Assembly: GCF_965237655.1 (NCBI RefSeq)
Contig: NZ_CBDEGB010000001.1
Span: 434,001-498,000 of the forward strand
Reading direction: 5' to 3'
Length of the DNA stretch: 64,000 bases
Source: Poriferisodalis sp965237655
GTDB taxonomy: Bacteria > Actinomycetota > Acidimicrobiia > Acidimicrobiales > Poriferisodalaceae
Under the pieces are notes generated by a model. The model ran no database searches and was not told the origin of the DNA. It was given only the letters and a program-made list of their open reading frames with translations. Positions 44,361 to 52,678 of the stretch are shown in pieces (the stretch's first letter is position 1; each line of letters starts with the position of its first letter). Position numbers and translations under genes: made by a program.

Positions 44361-46018
44361 TGGCTGCATCTCCCGCCAACGGCGCGCAGCCTGTGTCTGA
44401 TGCCGCTGCTGCGCAGCGCGTGCCCCAGGTACTGCTGGCAGGGCGGGGGATCACCAAGCGCTTCGGTGCCGTGGTGGCAAACGACGACGTGTCGGTCGAA
44501 CTGCGACCGGGACGCATCCTGGCGCTGCTGGGCGAGAACGGTGCCGGCAAGAGCACCCTCGTGAACGTGCTGTTCGGGCTGCACCGGCCCGATGCGGGCG
44601 AGGTGGTGATTGCCGACGAGAAGGTGGAGCTGTCGAGCCCGCACGACGCCATCGCCCGCGGCGTCGGCATGGTGCACCAGCACTTCCAGCTGGTGCCCCC
44701 GATGAGCGTCGTGCGCAACATCGTGCTGGGTGCCGAACCGCACCGGTTCGGGATGATTGACCTCTCCCAGGCCCGCCGACGCGTCCTGGAGCTGGCGGAG
44801 CGCTTCGGCCTGCACGTCGACCCCGACGCCGCGGTGGAGGACCTGCCGGTGGGTGCGCAGCAACGGGTCGAGATTCTCAAGGCGCTGTATCGCGACGCTC
44901 GAGTGCTGATTGCCGATGAGCCCACTGCGGTGCTCACCCCGCAGGAGACCGACCACCTGCTCGGTGTGCTGCGCGGGCTGACCGACCAAGGCGTCGGCAT
45001 CGTGTTCATCACCCACAAACTGCGCGAGGTCATGGCTGCAGCCGACGACATCGTCGTGCTGCGCGAGGGACGGGTGGTGGGCACCACGACGCCGGCGGAC
45101 ACCAGCGAAGCAGCGCTGGCGGAGCTGATGGTCGGTCGGGCTGTGGACCTCCACGGAGACCGGCTTGAGTCGAGTGCCGCTGGCGGTGCCGCGGTCGTCA
45201 TGACAGCGCCGACCCCCGAAGAACGCTCGAGCGCCGCCGCGCAGCAACCGGTGGTCTTACACATCGATGGCCTCTGCGCCGACGACGACCGCGGCCAGCG
45301 CGCTCTCGACGAGTTGTCGCTCTCGGTGCGTGCGGGCGAGATCGTTGGTGTCGCCGGTGTGGAAGGCAACGGCCAGCGGGAGCTGGTGGAAGCCATCACC
45401 GGCCTGCGCCACGCGACTTCTGGCACCGTTTCGATCAACGATCAGGATGCCTCGGGAGCACGACCGCGCCGGGTCACGGTCATCGGCGTGGGTCACATTC
45501 CCGAGGACCGGGCCAAGCACGGCCTCATCGGCTCCTACTCGGTGGCCGACAACTCGGTGTTGAACCGCTACTTCAGGCGGCCGTTCTCGGCGGGCGGCAT
45601 GCTGCGCCGGGATCGCATCGATGCCCATGCGCACGATGTCGTGGCCACATTTGACGTGCGTACACCCAGCGTGGAATCGTCAGCCGACAGCTTGTCGGGC
45701 GGCAACAAGCAGAAGCTCATCGTGGGCCGCGAGTTCTCCGACGAGATCGACCTGCTGATCGCCGCGCAGCCCACCCGCGGCATCGACATCGGCGCCATCG
45801 AGTTCATTTGGCGCCGTATCCGCGAGCGCCGCGACGAGGGCACGGCGGTGCTGCTGGTGTCAGCCGAGCTCGACGAGGTGATGGCCCTCAGCGACCGGAT
45901 TGCCGTCATGTACGAGGGCCGCATTGTGGCCACCGTCGAACCCCGCACCACCACCCGCGAGGAGATCGGCCTGCTCATGGCCGGCGCCACCCCAGCGGTT
46001 GCTGCAACCGGCAGCTAG
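44360..46018 (+). CDS. Nucleoside ABC transporter ATP-binding protein (two ATPase domains)
   Basis: 552 residues from the ATG at 44360, which overlaps the permease stop. The first nucleotide-binding domain has Walker A LLGENGAGKSTLVNVLFG, LPVGAQQRVEILKALYRDAR and Walker B LIADEPTAVL. The second has GVAGVEGNGQRELVEAI as a degenerate Walker A and SLSGGNKQKLIVGREFS as signature. This two-domain type (YufO/RbsA-like) powers sugar and nucleoside uptake. Gene order BMP-permease-permease-ATPase makes a complete importer. Confidence 0.92.
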   Translation: MAASPANGAQPVSDAAAAQRVPQVLLAGRGITKRFGAVVANDDVSVELRPGRILALLGENGAGKSTLVNVLFGLHRPDAGEVVIADEKVELSSPHDAIARGVGMVHQHFQLVPPMSVVRNIVLGAEPHRFGMIDLSQARRRVLELAERFGLHVDPDAAVEDLPVGAQQRVEILKALYRDARVLIADEPTAVLTPQETDHLLGVLRGLTDQGVGIVFITHKLREVMAAADDIVVLREGRVVGTTTPADTSEAALAELMVGRAVDLHGDRLESSAAGGAAVVMTAPTPEERSSAAAQQPVVLHIDGLCADDDRGQRALDELSLSVRAGEIVGVAGVEGNGQRELVEAITGLRHATSGTVSINDQDASGARPRRVTVIGVGHIPEDRAKHGLIGSYSVADNSVLNRYFRRPFSAGGMLRRDRIDAHAHDVVATFDVRTPSVESSADSLSGGNKQKLIVGREFSDEIDLLIAAQPTRGIDIGAIEFIWRRIRERRDEGTAVLLVSAELDEVMALSDRIAVMYEGRIVATVEPRTTTREEIGLLMAGATPAVAATGS

Positions 46019-48045
46019 ATGACGCGGTCGCTGCCGCCGTCTTGGGGGATCTGGGCGCCGGTGGTGTGGGCAAAGGCGGGACCGCACATCTGGGCAATGA
46101 GCGCACCGACATCGGCTGAGGCCAGCTCGCGGCCCAGCAGGTTGCGCCGCCGGTACTGCTCCGCCGTCAACCCGTAGGCGGCAGCTCGCTCGGCGATGAG
46201 CGCATCAGACCACAGTCCCGTGTCGAACACGCCGTCGGGATGCACGACGTTGACCGTGATGCCGTCGGCCGCCCACTCGAGTGCTGCGACTCGGGCGAGT
46301 TGGGTGAGCGCAGCCTTTGATGCCGAGTAGGCCGCGGCTCCCTTGCCCGGTGCGGGCACGTTCTTCGAGCCGACGATCACGACACGGCCGCCAGCGGGCG
46401 AGTGCCGCAGGACGCGGTGAGCCGCCGCCAGGGTGTTCGCCGCCCCGCTCACGTTGACGTCGAAGGTCTGCTGCCAGGCAGTGCCCAGCCCGGCTTCGTC
46501 GGCGAGGCTGCCCAGCGGTGCCGAAGGGCCGAAGATGCCAGCCGCTGCCACGACGATGTCGATGCCCCCGAAAAGCTCCACGGCGCCGGCCACCGCTGCC
46601 GCAACAGCGCCAGGATCGGTGATGTCGGTGACGGCGTGATGTCGCGCCGTCCCGGTGCTTCGGTCCGGTGCTTCGGCCAGGTCGATGCCGACCACCGCAG
46701 CGCCGCCGGCCGCTAGTGCGTCCGCTGCGGCGCGCCCGATGCCTGAAGCGGCGCCCGTCACCAGCGCCACTTGGCCCGCCAGGGCCGCCGGCGTTCCGGA
46801 GCGAGCCAGCTTGGCCTGCTCGAGCTCCCAGTACTCCACATCGAACAAGTCGCCTTCGCTGAGCGCCACGTAACCACCCAGCGCTTCAGCGGCACAGATC
46901 ACATCGATGGTGTGCAGGTAGATGTCGGCGGCAATGTCGCAGTCGACAGCTCGCCGGCCCGCCGTCCACAGCCCGAGCCGAGGGTCCAGCACCACCCGCG
47001 GCGCAGGGTCCAGCATCGTGAGCGTGGTGTGTGCGCCGGGTTGGTCATGGCGTGCACGGTTGCGTTCGAAATACTCGCGATAGTCGGCCGCGAACGCGCC
47101 GACGTCGCGGCCCACCATCGGGAACTGCTTGGTGCGGATGATGTGATCCGGCGTCGCCGGTCCCCGGCGCGCCACCGATGCCACGTCGTCTCTGGCACAG
47201 AACGCTTCGGCACGCTCATCGCGCACGGCGCGCAGCAGCATCGGCGTTCCCGCCGCAGCTGAGATCGCTGCTCGCAGCTCTGCTACCGCCTCGACCGTGT
47301 CAGGGCTGATGCCACGCGCCCTGCCGGCACCCGTCCCGCCCGCATCGCTGCCGCCGAACGAAGGCGCCCCGGCATCGGCGAGGCACTGCTCGGCCTCGCT
47401 GATGAGGGCGATCATCGAGTCGTAGGCAGCGCGCACCGTCGCACCGAAAGTGAAGATCCCATGGTTCGCCAGGACCATGGCCTCGGTGCCGTCGTGCGCC
47501 TGCGCGGCCCATTCGACGGCGCAGCGACGGGCAAGGTCGAACCCCGGCATGACGTATGGCACCACCACGATCCGGTCGCCCCAGAGATCGCGCACTCGGG
47601 CATCGCCGTCGGCAGTGTTGGTAAGCGCCAGAACGGCGTCGGCGTGACTGTGCAGGACCGCTCGCTGTGGCAGCAGCGCGTGCAGGATGGCTTCGACCGA
47701 TGGATTCGGCGCCGATGCGTCGAGGAGGTGGATCCGCAGCTGGTTCACCATCTCGGTATCGCTCAGCTGCGACAGTTCCGCCAGTCGCTGTACAGGCTCG
47801 AGTCGCAACGGCGCGAAGCCGGGCGGTTCGATGGTGGCAAGGTCCCAGCCGCTGCCCTTCACCCACAGCGTCGGCACCGGCTCACCCCAGGCGTCGCGGC
47901 TGGTGCCCTTGATCGACGTGTTGCCGCCGCCATGGAGCACGAGCGCCGGGTCGGCGCCGACCAAGCGTGACCCGAAGGTGATTTCGCCGAGATCGCCCAA
48001 TGCGGCCCAGCGCTCTGCTTCGGAAGCGTCCCAACGGTTCTGCAT
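46015..48045 (-). CDS. Bifunctional class II aldolase/short-chain dehydrogenase
   Basis: 676 residues. Residues 1 to about 400 form a class II (zinc) aldolase with the metal histidines in VLHSHADAVLAL and LANHGIFTFG and the GGGNTSIKGT phosphate loop. Residues from about 425 form an SDR with TGAASGIGRAAADAL and YSASKAAL. The fusion type is annotated as rhamnulose-1-phosphate aldolase/lactaldehyde dehydrogenase (RhaEW-like). Here the gene shares the TGATG overlap with mtnA, and no rhamnose gene is nearby. A more fitting substrate is 5-deoxy- or 5-methylthio-ribulose 1-phosphate, cleaved to DHAP and an aldehyde that the SDR domain could reduce or oxidise (inference). Its 3' end overlaps the convergent ABC ATPase gene by 4 nt. 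Confidence 0.85.
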   Translation of the reverse strand: MQNRWDASEAERWAALGDLGEITFGSRLVGADPALVLHGGGNTSIKGTSRDAWGEPVPTLWVKGSGWDLATIEPPGFAPLRLEPVQRLAELSQLSDTEMVNQLRIHLLDASAPNPSVEAILHALLPQRAVLHSHADAVLALTNTADGDARVRDLWGDRIVVVPYVMPGFDLARRCAVEWAAQAHDGTEAMVLANHGIFTFGATVRAAYDSMIALISEAEQCLADAGAPSFGGSDAGGTGAGRARGISPDTVEAVAELRAAISAAAGTPMLLRAVRDERAEAFCARDDVASVARRGPATPDHIIRTKQFPMVGRDVGAFAADYREYFERNRARHDQPGAHTTLTMLDPAPRVVLDPRLGLWTAGRRAVDCDIAADIYLHTIDVICAAEALGGYVALSEGDLFDVEYWELEQAKLARSGTPAALAGQVALVTGAASGIGRAAADALAAGGAAVVGIDLAEAPDRSTGTARHHAVTDITDPGAVAAAVAGAVELFGGIDIVVAAAGIFGPSAPLGSLADEAGLGTAWQQTFDVNVSGAANTLAAAHRVLRHSPAGGRVVIVGSKNVPAPGKGAAAYSASKAALTQLARVAALEWAADGITVNVVHPDGVFDTGLWSDALIAERAAAYGLTAEQYRRRNLLGRELASADVGALIAQMCGPAFAHTTGAQIPQDGGSDRVI

Positions 48046-49148
48046 CAGTCGGCTCCCCCTCCGGAACCTCGGGACGCTGCCAGGGCCGCGGCGATGGAGG
48101 GGCCATACGGCGGTCGCAGGATTCCGGCATCGGTGATGATCGCCGTGATGAGGCGAGCCGGCGTCACATCGAAGGCCGGGTTGACCGCCCCCGCCCCCGC
48201 AGGCGTAAGGCGTCTGCCGCCAGCGCTGTGCACCTCGTCGGGGTTCCGCTGTTCGATGACGATGCAGTTGCCCGACGGGATCGTCGGGTCGATCGTGGTG
48301 GTCGGGGCAGCGATGTAGAACCCGATGCCTGCATCGGCGGCGGCGAGTGCATGGGCGAAGGTGCCGACCTTGTTGGCGGTGTCGCCATTGGCGACGATGC
48401 GGTCTGCGCCGACGATCACCGCGTCGACATCGCCAGCGGCGATCAGCGACGCCATCGCGCTGTCCGCCACCACCGACACGTCGATACCGGCATCAGCGAG
48501 CTCCCACGCCGTCAGTCGTGCACCCTGTAACAGAGGCCGCGTCTCTGACGCCAGCACCCGAACCGGCTCGCCAGCTGCGGCCTTGGCGTACACGGTGGCC
48601 AGCGCAGTGCCGATTCCAGCGGTGGCCAGCCGGCCTGCGTTGCAATGCGTCGCGATGTTGGTCGCGTCAGCCAGGACCTCGCGCCCGAGGCGTCCGATCT
48701 CTGCACACGCCTCGGCGTCCTCGGCGCCGACGGCCTGCGCTTCGACAAGCAATCGGTCTCGCAAGGTCGCTGTGTCTGCCGCGGCGGGGGTGCCGAGTGC
48801 TGCGTCGATCGTGCGGTCGACCGCCCAGCGCAGGTTTACAGCCGTCGGACGGGCATTGCCGATCTGAGTGCGCAGACGCTCGAGTACCGATCGAGCCTCG
48901 TCGAGCGAGCGAGGTGCCGCTTCGTCGAATCCGACGACGACGGCGAGAGCGCCGAACGCACCGAGTGCGGGTGCGCCCCGGATGGCGAGCCGCTCGATGG
49001 CGTCCACTGCTGTCTCCGTGTCTCGCACATCGATCAAGGCCAGCTCTGCGGGCAGCCGCGTCTGGTCGATGATCTCAACGCTGTCGCCCGTCCAGCGCAG
49101 CGTCGGTGTCGGCGATGGGATTGGCCCACCGACATCGGATCCAGCCAT
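48045..49148 (-). CDS. mtnA: S-methyl-5-thioribose-1-phosphate isomerase (MtnA/DrdI-like)
   Basis: 367 residues from the ATG at 49148; the open frame before it runs antisense through menE. MtnA signatures are AIRGAPALGAFGALA, HCNAGRLATAGIGTALATVY (catalytic cysteine), ETRPLLQGARLTAWEL, VIVGADRIVANGDTANKVGT (catalytic aspartate), APTTTIDPTIPSG and VNPAFDVTPARLITAIITD. It isomerises 5-methylthioribose 1-phosphate, and related DrdI enzymes isomerise 5-deoxyribose 1-phosphate, to the ribulose form. The usual methionine-salvage partners (dehydratase, enolase-phosphatase, dioxygenase) are absent; instead the stop overlaps the aldolase/SDR fusion gene. Confidence 0.92.
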   Translation of the reverse strand: MAGSDVGGPIPSPTPTLRWTGDSVEIIDQTRLPAELALIDVRDTETAVDAIERLAIRGAPALGAFGALAVVVGFDEAAPRSLDEARSVLERLRTQIGNARPTAVNLRWAVDRTIDAALGTPAAADTATLRDRLLVEAQAVGAEDAEACAEIGRLGREVLADATNIATHCNAGRLATAGIGTALATVYAKAAAGEPVRVLASETRPLLQGARLTAWELADAGIDVSVVADSAMASLIAAGDVDAVIVGADRIVANGDTANKVGTFAHALAAADAGIGFYIAAPTTTIDPTIPSGNCIVIEQRNPDEVHSAGGRRLTPAGAGAVNPAFDVTPARLITAIITDAGILRPPYGPSIAAALAASRGSGGGAD

Positions 49149-49201
49149 GTCGGGCCCAGTCTCGCGGGAGAAATCCAGCGGACGCACCCGACACCCGCCG
49201 G

Positions 49202-49207
49202 TAGCGT
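49202..49207 (+). promoter_or_regulatory. TAGCGT -10-like box before menE
   Basis: TAGCGT lies 7 nt before the GTG at 49215. The 66-bp spacer separates menE from the divergent mtnA. Confidence 0.4.
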
Positions 49208-49214
49208 CCGCGCT

Positions 49215-50321
49215 GTGCATCGACTGGTGGCCCTGTCGCTGGGCGGAGGCGATCGCTTCGTGACCGAATTGCAGCGCGCCTGGGACGCCGGCGACGCCGT
49301 GTTGCCGGTTGACCAGCGCTTGCCAACCGTGGCACAGCATTCGCTCGTCGAGCGCATGGGTGCGAGCTACGTGGTGGACGACACGGGTCGCCACCGCCGA
49401 CGCGGCGGCTGGCCCGTCGAACCCGGCGACGCTGCGGTGATGGTCACCAGCGGCAGTACCGGCGAGCCGAAGGGAGCGGTCCTCACGCACGACGCGATCG
49501 CCGCGAATGCCATGGCCACCAGTTCGTTCCTCGAAGTCGACCCCAGTACCGACCGCTGGCTGGCATGCCTGCCCCTCAGCCATGTTGGCGGGCTGGCCGT
49601 CGTGGTGCGGGCGCTGCTGACCGACACGCCGCTGGAGGTGCACGACGGCTTCGACGCCGCAGCGGTCGCCAACGCCACCCGGCGGGGAGCAACGCTGACG
49701 TCACTCGTGCCAACAGCGCTGCAACGCACCGAAGCGTCAGCCTTCCGAGCCATCTTGCTCGGCGGTTCCGCCATGCCCGCCCAGCGACCCCAGAACACCG
49801 TCGCCACCTACGGCCTGACCGAGACGTTTAGCGGCGTGGTCTACGAGGGCTGGCCTCTGCGCGATGTCGAGCTGCGCACCGTCGACGACGAGGTCCAACT
49901 GCGATGCCCGATGCTGCTGCGCTGCTACCGCGACGGCACCGATCCCCGTACCGACGATGGCTGGTTCAACACCGGCGACGCCGGAGCCGTCGCTGACGAC
50001 GGCCGCCTCTCAGTCTTCGGCAGAGTCGACGACATGATCACCAGCGGTGCGGAGAAGGTCTGGCCGGTCGCAGTCGAGCGGATTCTGGCCCAGCACCCCG
50101 GTGTCGCCGAAGTCGCCGTCGTCGGTCGCCCCGAACCCGAATGGGTCCAAGCGGTGACCGCGGTGATCGTCCCCGCTGACCCCGCCAATCCTCCATCGGT
50201 CGACGAGCTCCGCGACGCCGTCAAGTCTCAGCTTCCCGCCTACTGCGCACCGCGCGCGATCGAATTGGTCGACAAGCTGCCCAAGACCCCGCTAGGCAAG
50301 ACCCAACGCTGGCGCATCTAG
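49215..50321 (+). CDS. menE: o-Succinylbenzoate-CoA ligase (short form)
   Basis: 368 residues from the GTG at 49215, which is shorter than most AMP-forming ligases; the N-terminal subdomain is reduced, as in several actinobacterial MenE proteins. The P-loop is MVTSGSTGEPKGAVLTH, then WLACLPLSHVGGLAVVVRAL, ATYGLTETFSGVVYEG, GWFNTGDAG and the C-terminal lysine motif LPKTPLGKTQRW. MenE activates o-succinylbenzoate in menaquinone synthesis. menC follows convergently 7 nt away. Confidence 0.88.
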   Translation: MHRLVALSLGGGDRFVTELQRAWDAGDAVLPVDQRLPTVAQHSLVERMGASYVVDDTGRHRRRGGWPVEPGDAAVMVTSGSTGEPKGAVLTHDAIAANAMATSSFLEVDPSTDRWLACLPLSHVGGLAVVVRALLTDTPLEVHDGFDAAAVANATRRGATLTSLVPTALQRTEASAFRAILLGGSAMPAQRPQNTVATYGLTETFSGVVYEGWPLRDVELRTVDDEVQLRCPMLLRCYRDGTDPRTDDGWFNTGDAGAVADDGRLSVFGRVDDMITSGAEKVWPVAVERILAQHPGVAEVAVVGRPEPEWVQAVTAVIVPADPANPPSVDELRDAVKSQLPAYCAPRAIELVDKLPKTPLGKTQRWRI

Positions 50322-50328
50322 CGAGGGT

Positions 50329-51438
50329 TCAAGCGGCGCCGGCAGAGGCCTCGGTGGGCACGGGCAGGTAGCCGCCAGCAGGCGTGACATCTTCGGGCAG
50401 CGGGTCGGCGAACAGCGTCGCGGTGCCAATGCCGTGCACGCCGTGTGGATCGACAGCAACCGCCGTGTCGCGGGCGATCCGCAAACCGGCAGGACCGCAG
50501 ATGAATGACGACACCACCGAACGCACGCCGCGCATCGACGCCCGGCGGGCCAGGTCGTAGGTGGCGTGCGGCCCACCCAGCACGGCAGGCTTGAGGACCG
50601 CCACCTCGATAGCGCCCACCTCGACGAGCCGGTCGAGCGCATCCGGGTCTCGCAGGTGTTCATCGGCCGCCACGGGCAGCCCGACGGTGCGGCTGATCTG
50701 CGCCCAGTCCGCAGGCTGCGGCGTGGGTTCTTCCACGAACTCGATGTCGAGGTAGCCGACGCGGCGCAGCACCTTGATCGCGGTTGAACGGTCCCAGCCC
50801 CCGTTCGCATCCAATCGCAGCGCCACACCGGCCGGCAGCGCACGGCGCACGGCGGCGATGCGCGCAGACTCGTCCGCGGCCGATGCGACGGACACCCCGT
50901 TACCGCTCGGATTGCTCGCCGCAACCTTGAGCTTCACGGCCACATGACCAGCCGCTGCTGCGCGCGCGGCCCGCTGCGCGGCGGCTTCGGGATCCAGGTC
51001 AGCGACGAGGGCGTGCGTGGCGATGCGTCGCTGGGGAGGCGTCTTTCCGGCAAGAAGCGTGGCCAAGGTCACACCCTCGATCTCGGCATCGAGCTGTGTC
51101 AGTGCAGACTCGACCGCAGCCGCAGCGCATGGTTCGTTTGGCGGATCGCCCTCGGGATCGGCCGCCCATCGTTCGAGCGCTGCGAGCGCTTCGTCGTAGG
51201 TCTCTACGCCGAATCCAGGCAGCGGCGCTGCCTCGCCTCGACCCACGCAGGCGTCGTCGCCCACGTGCACCTCGATGCCACGGCGAACGGTGATCGGGCC
51301 GTGAGCCGTCAGCAACGGCCGTGCGAGCGCCAGCTCGAATTCCTGCAAGGTCGACTGCACCGGGTTGAAGCTATTGGGCTCAAGCCATTGGGCAAACAGC
51401 ACCGTCGCCCCTCTGCTTTCTGCGAGGCATACCCTCAT
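50329..51438 (-). CDS. menC: o-Succinylbenzoate synthase
   Basis: 369 residues from the ATG at 51438; a GTG at 51360, nearer to the LQEFELALARPLLTAHG start of the conserved domain, is an alternative. Enolase-superfamily residues are present: AVKLKVA with the K-x-K pair, RLDANGGWD, FVEEPTPQ, AADEHLRD as the three metal ligands, and VLKPAVLGG with the opposite-face lysine. MenC dehydrates SHCHC to o-succinylbenzoate. It sits between menE and the divergent cdd gene. Confidence 0.88.
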   Translation of the reverse strand: MRVCLAESRGATVLFAQWLEPNSFNPVQSTLQEFELALARPLLTAHGPITVRRGIEVHVGDDACVGRGEAAPLPGFGVETYDEALAALERWAADPEGDPPNEPCAAAAVESALTQLDAEIEGVTLATLLAGKTPPQRRIATHALVADLDPEAAAQRAARAAAAGHVAVKLKVAASNPSGNGVSVASAADESARIAAVRRALPAGVALRLDANGGWDRSTAIKVLRRVGYLDIEFVEEPTPQPADWAQISRTVGLPVAADEHLRDPDALDRLVEVGAIEVAVLKPAVLGGPHATYDLARRASMRGVRSVVSSFICGPAGLRIARDTAVAVDPHGVHGIGTATLFADPLPEDVTPAGGYLPVPTEASAGAA

Positions 51439-51468
51439 CGACCATCCGAGGGGGGAGGCGCACCACCG

Positions 51469-51897
51469 ATGCCGAGAGAAATCGACGTCCCGTGGGCTGA
51501 GTTGCGTACCGCAGCCCAAGACGCGTCCCGCATGGCGTACGCGCCGTATTCGAACTTCTCTGTAGGAGCGGCCGGTCTCGTCGACGATGGGCGAATCGTG
51601 TCCGGATGCAACGTCGAGAACGCGTCCTATGGGCTGACACTGTGCGCGGAATGCGGCATGGTCAGCGACCTGCATCGCAGCGGTGGCGGTCGCCTTGTCG
51701 CGGTGATGGTGACCGATCCTGACGGCAACTTGCTTGCCCCCTGCGGCCGCTGCCGGCAGCTGCTGCACGAGGCCGGTGGTCCAGATTGCGTCGTGAACGA
51801 GCACACCACAGCCGGTGAGCTGTTGCCCGGCGCCTTTGAGTTGCCCGCTCCCCTTGCAGTGCCCGGGGTCAGTGAGCGTCGAGGTGCTGGCGGATAG
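51469..51897 (+). CDS. cdd: Cytidine deaminase
   Basis: 142 residues from the ATG at 51469, preceded by GGGGGAGG. Features are AYAPYSNFSVGAAGL, CNVENASYGLTLCAECG (zinc cysteine and catalytic glutamate) and LAPCGRCRQLLHE (two more zinc cysteines). It deaminates cytidine and deoxycytidine for pyrimidine salvage, which fits with the nucleoside importer 6 kb upstream. The gene is embedded in the men locus and its last 29 nt overlap the convergent menH. Confidence 0.92.
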   Translation: MPREIDVPWAELRTAAQDASRMAYAPYSNFSVGAAGLVDDGRIVSGCNVENASYGLTLCAECGMVSDLHRSGGGRLVAVMVTDPDGNLLAPCGRCRQLLHEAGGPDCVVNEHTTAGELLPGAFELPAPLAVPGVSERRGAGG

Positions 51898-52678
51898 CCG
51901 CTGCGCAGCGATCAGGGTCTTCGAGATGGACGGCATGCCCTGCGCCATCCAGCACGACGAGTTCACTGTCGGGAAGCAGGCTGGCCAGCTTGCGGCCGGT
52001 CGTGACGAACTTGGCGTCCAGTTTGCCGCACACCACCAGTGTCGGTACCGCAATGCCAACCAACTGATCCCACAGCGGCGTCATCGAGCCGGTTCCCGCC
52101 GCGCGCAGCGAGTTCGCCAGACCCGCGGGGTTGCTCTGTCGGCGCTGGCGGATCGAGGCGTCCCACTCGTCGAGGTCGAGGCGAGCGCGCAGCGTGTGCC
52201 ACATCGGCAGGGCAACCCAGTCGTCCACGAACCGGGTCAGGCCGTGCTGGCCGATCCGGTCGGCGAGATCGGCGTCAGCCTCGCGGCGCTGAGCGCGTTC
52301 GCCGGCATCGGCGAGCCCTGCGGTGGCACTGATGAGGCTGAGCGAGCGGCACACCTCCGGGTGCGAACGGGCCAGCGCGAGTGCCGCTCGGCCGCCCATC
52401 GAGTAGCCGACGAAGTGGCACGGTCCATCGGGCGCCGCGGCCGCCAGTTCGGCGAGCGATTCGGCCGTGGCCTCAAGGCTGTAGGGCGGCAGATCTGGCG
52501 GTGATGGGCTGCGGCCGTGCCCGACGAGGTCCACCGCGACGCGCCGGTAGCCCTCAAGCCGGTCCACCAATGGCGCCATCGCAGCGGCACTGCCGGTGAA
52601 TCCGTGAATCACGATGACTGGTGCCCCGCTGCCGGCGACCGTGGTGGCGAGCTGCAGCGCTCTGGGCGCAGATGTCAC
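51869..52678 (-). CDS. menH: SHCHC synthase-like alpha/beta hydrolase
   Basis: 269 residues. The alpha/beta-hydrolase nucleophile motif is VGYSMGGRAAL, the oxyanion turn HGFTGSAAAM and the late DGAGHAVHLEDPDR histidine. Position directly behind menD with a 4-nt overlap, and the VDLVGHGRSPSPPDLPPYSLEA text, support MenH, which removes pyruvate from SEPHCHC in menaquinone synthesis. A general esterase cannot be excluded from sequence alone. Confidence 0.85.
   Translation of the reverse strand: MTSAPRALQLATTVAGSGAPVIVIHGFTGSAAAMAPLVDRLEGYRRVAVDLVGHGRSPSPPDLPPYSLEATAESLAELAAAAPDGPCHFVGYSMGGRAALALARSHPEVCRSLSLISATAGLADAGERAQRREADADLADRIGQHGLTRFVDDWVALPMWHTLRARLDLDEWDASIRQRRQSNPAGLANSLRAAGTGSMTPLWDQLVGIAVPTLVVCGKLDAKFVTTGRKLASLLPDSELVVLDGAGHAVHLEDPDRCAAAIRQHLDAH

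Noticed and set aside
48645..49214. 190-codon extension of menE upstream of 49215
   Set aside because: It is antisense to mtnA. The GTG at 49215 has a -10-like box in front and begins the ligase-like sequence.
49149..49643. Upstream extension of mtnA
   Set aside because: It lies antisense to menE and has no isomerase features; the conserved part begins after the ATG at 49148.
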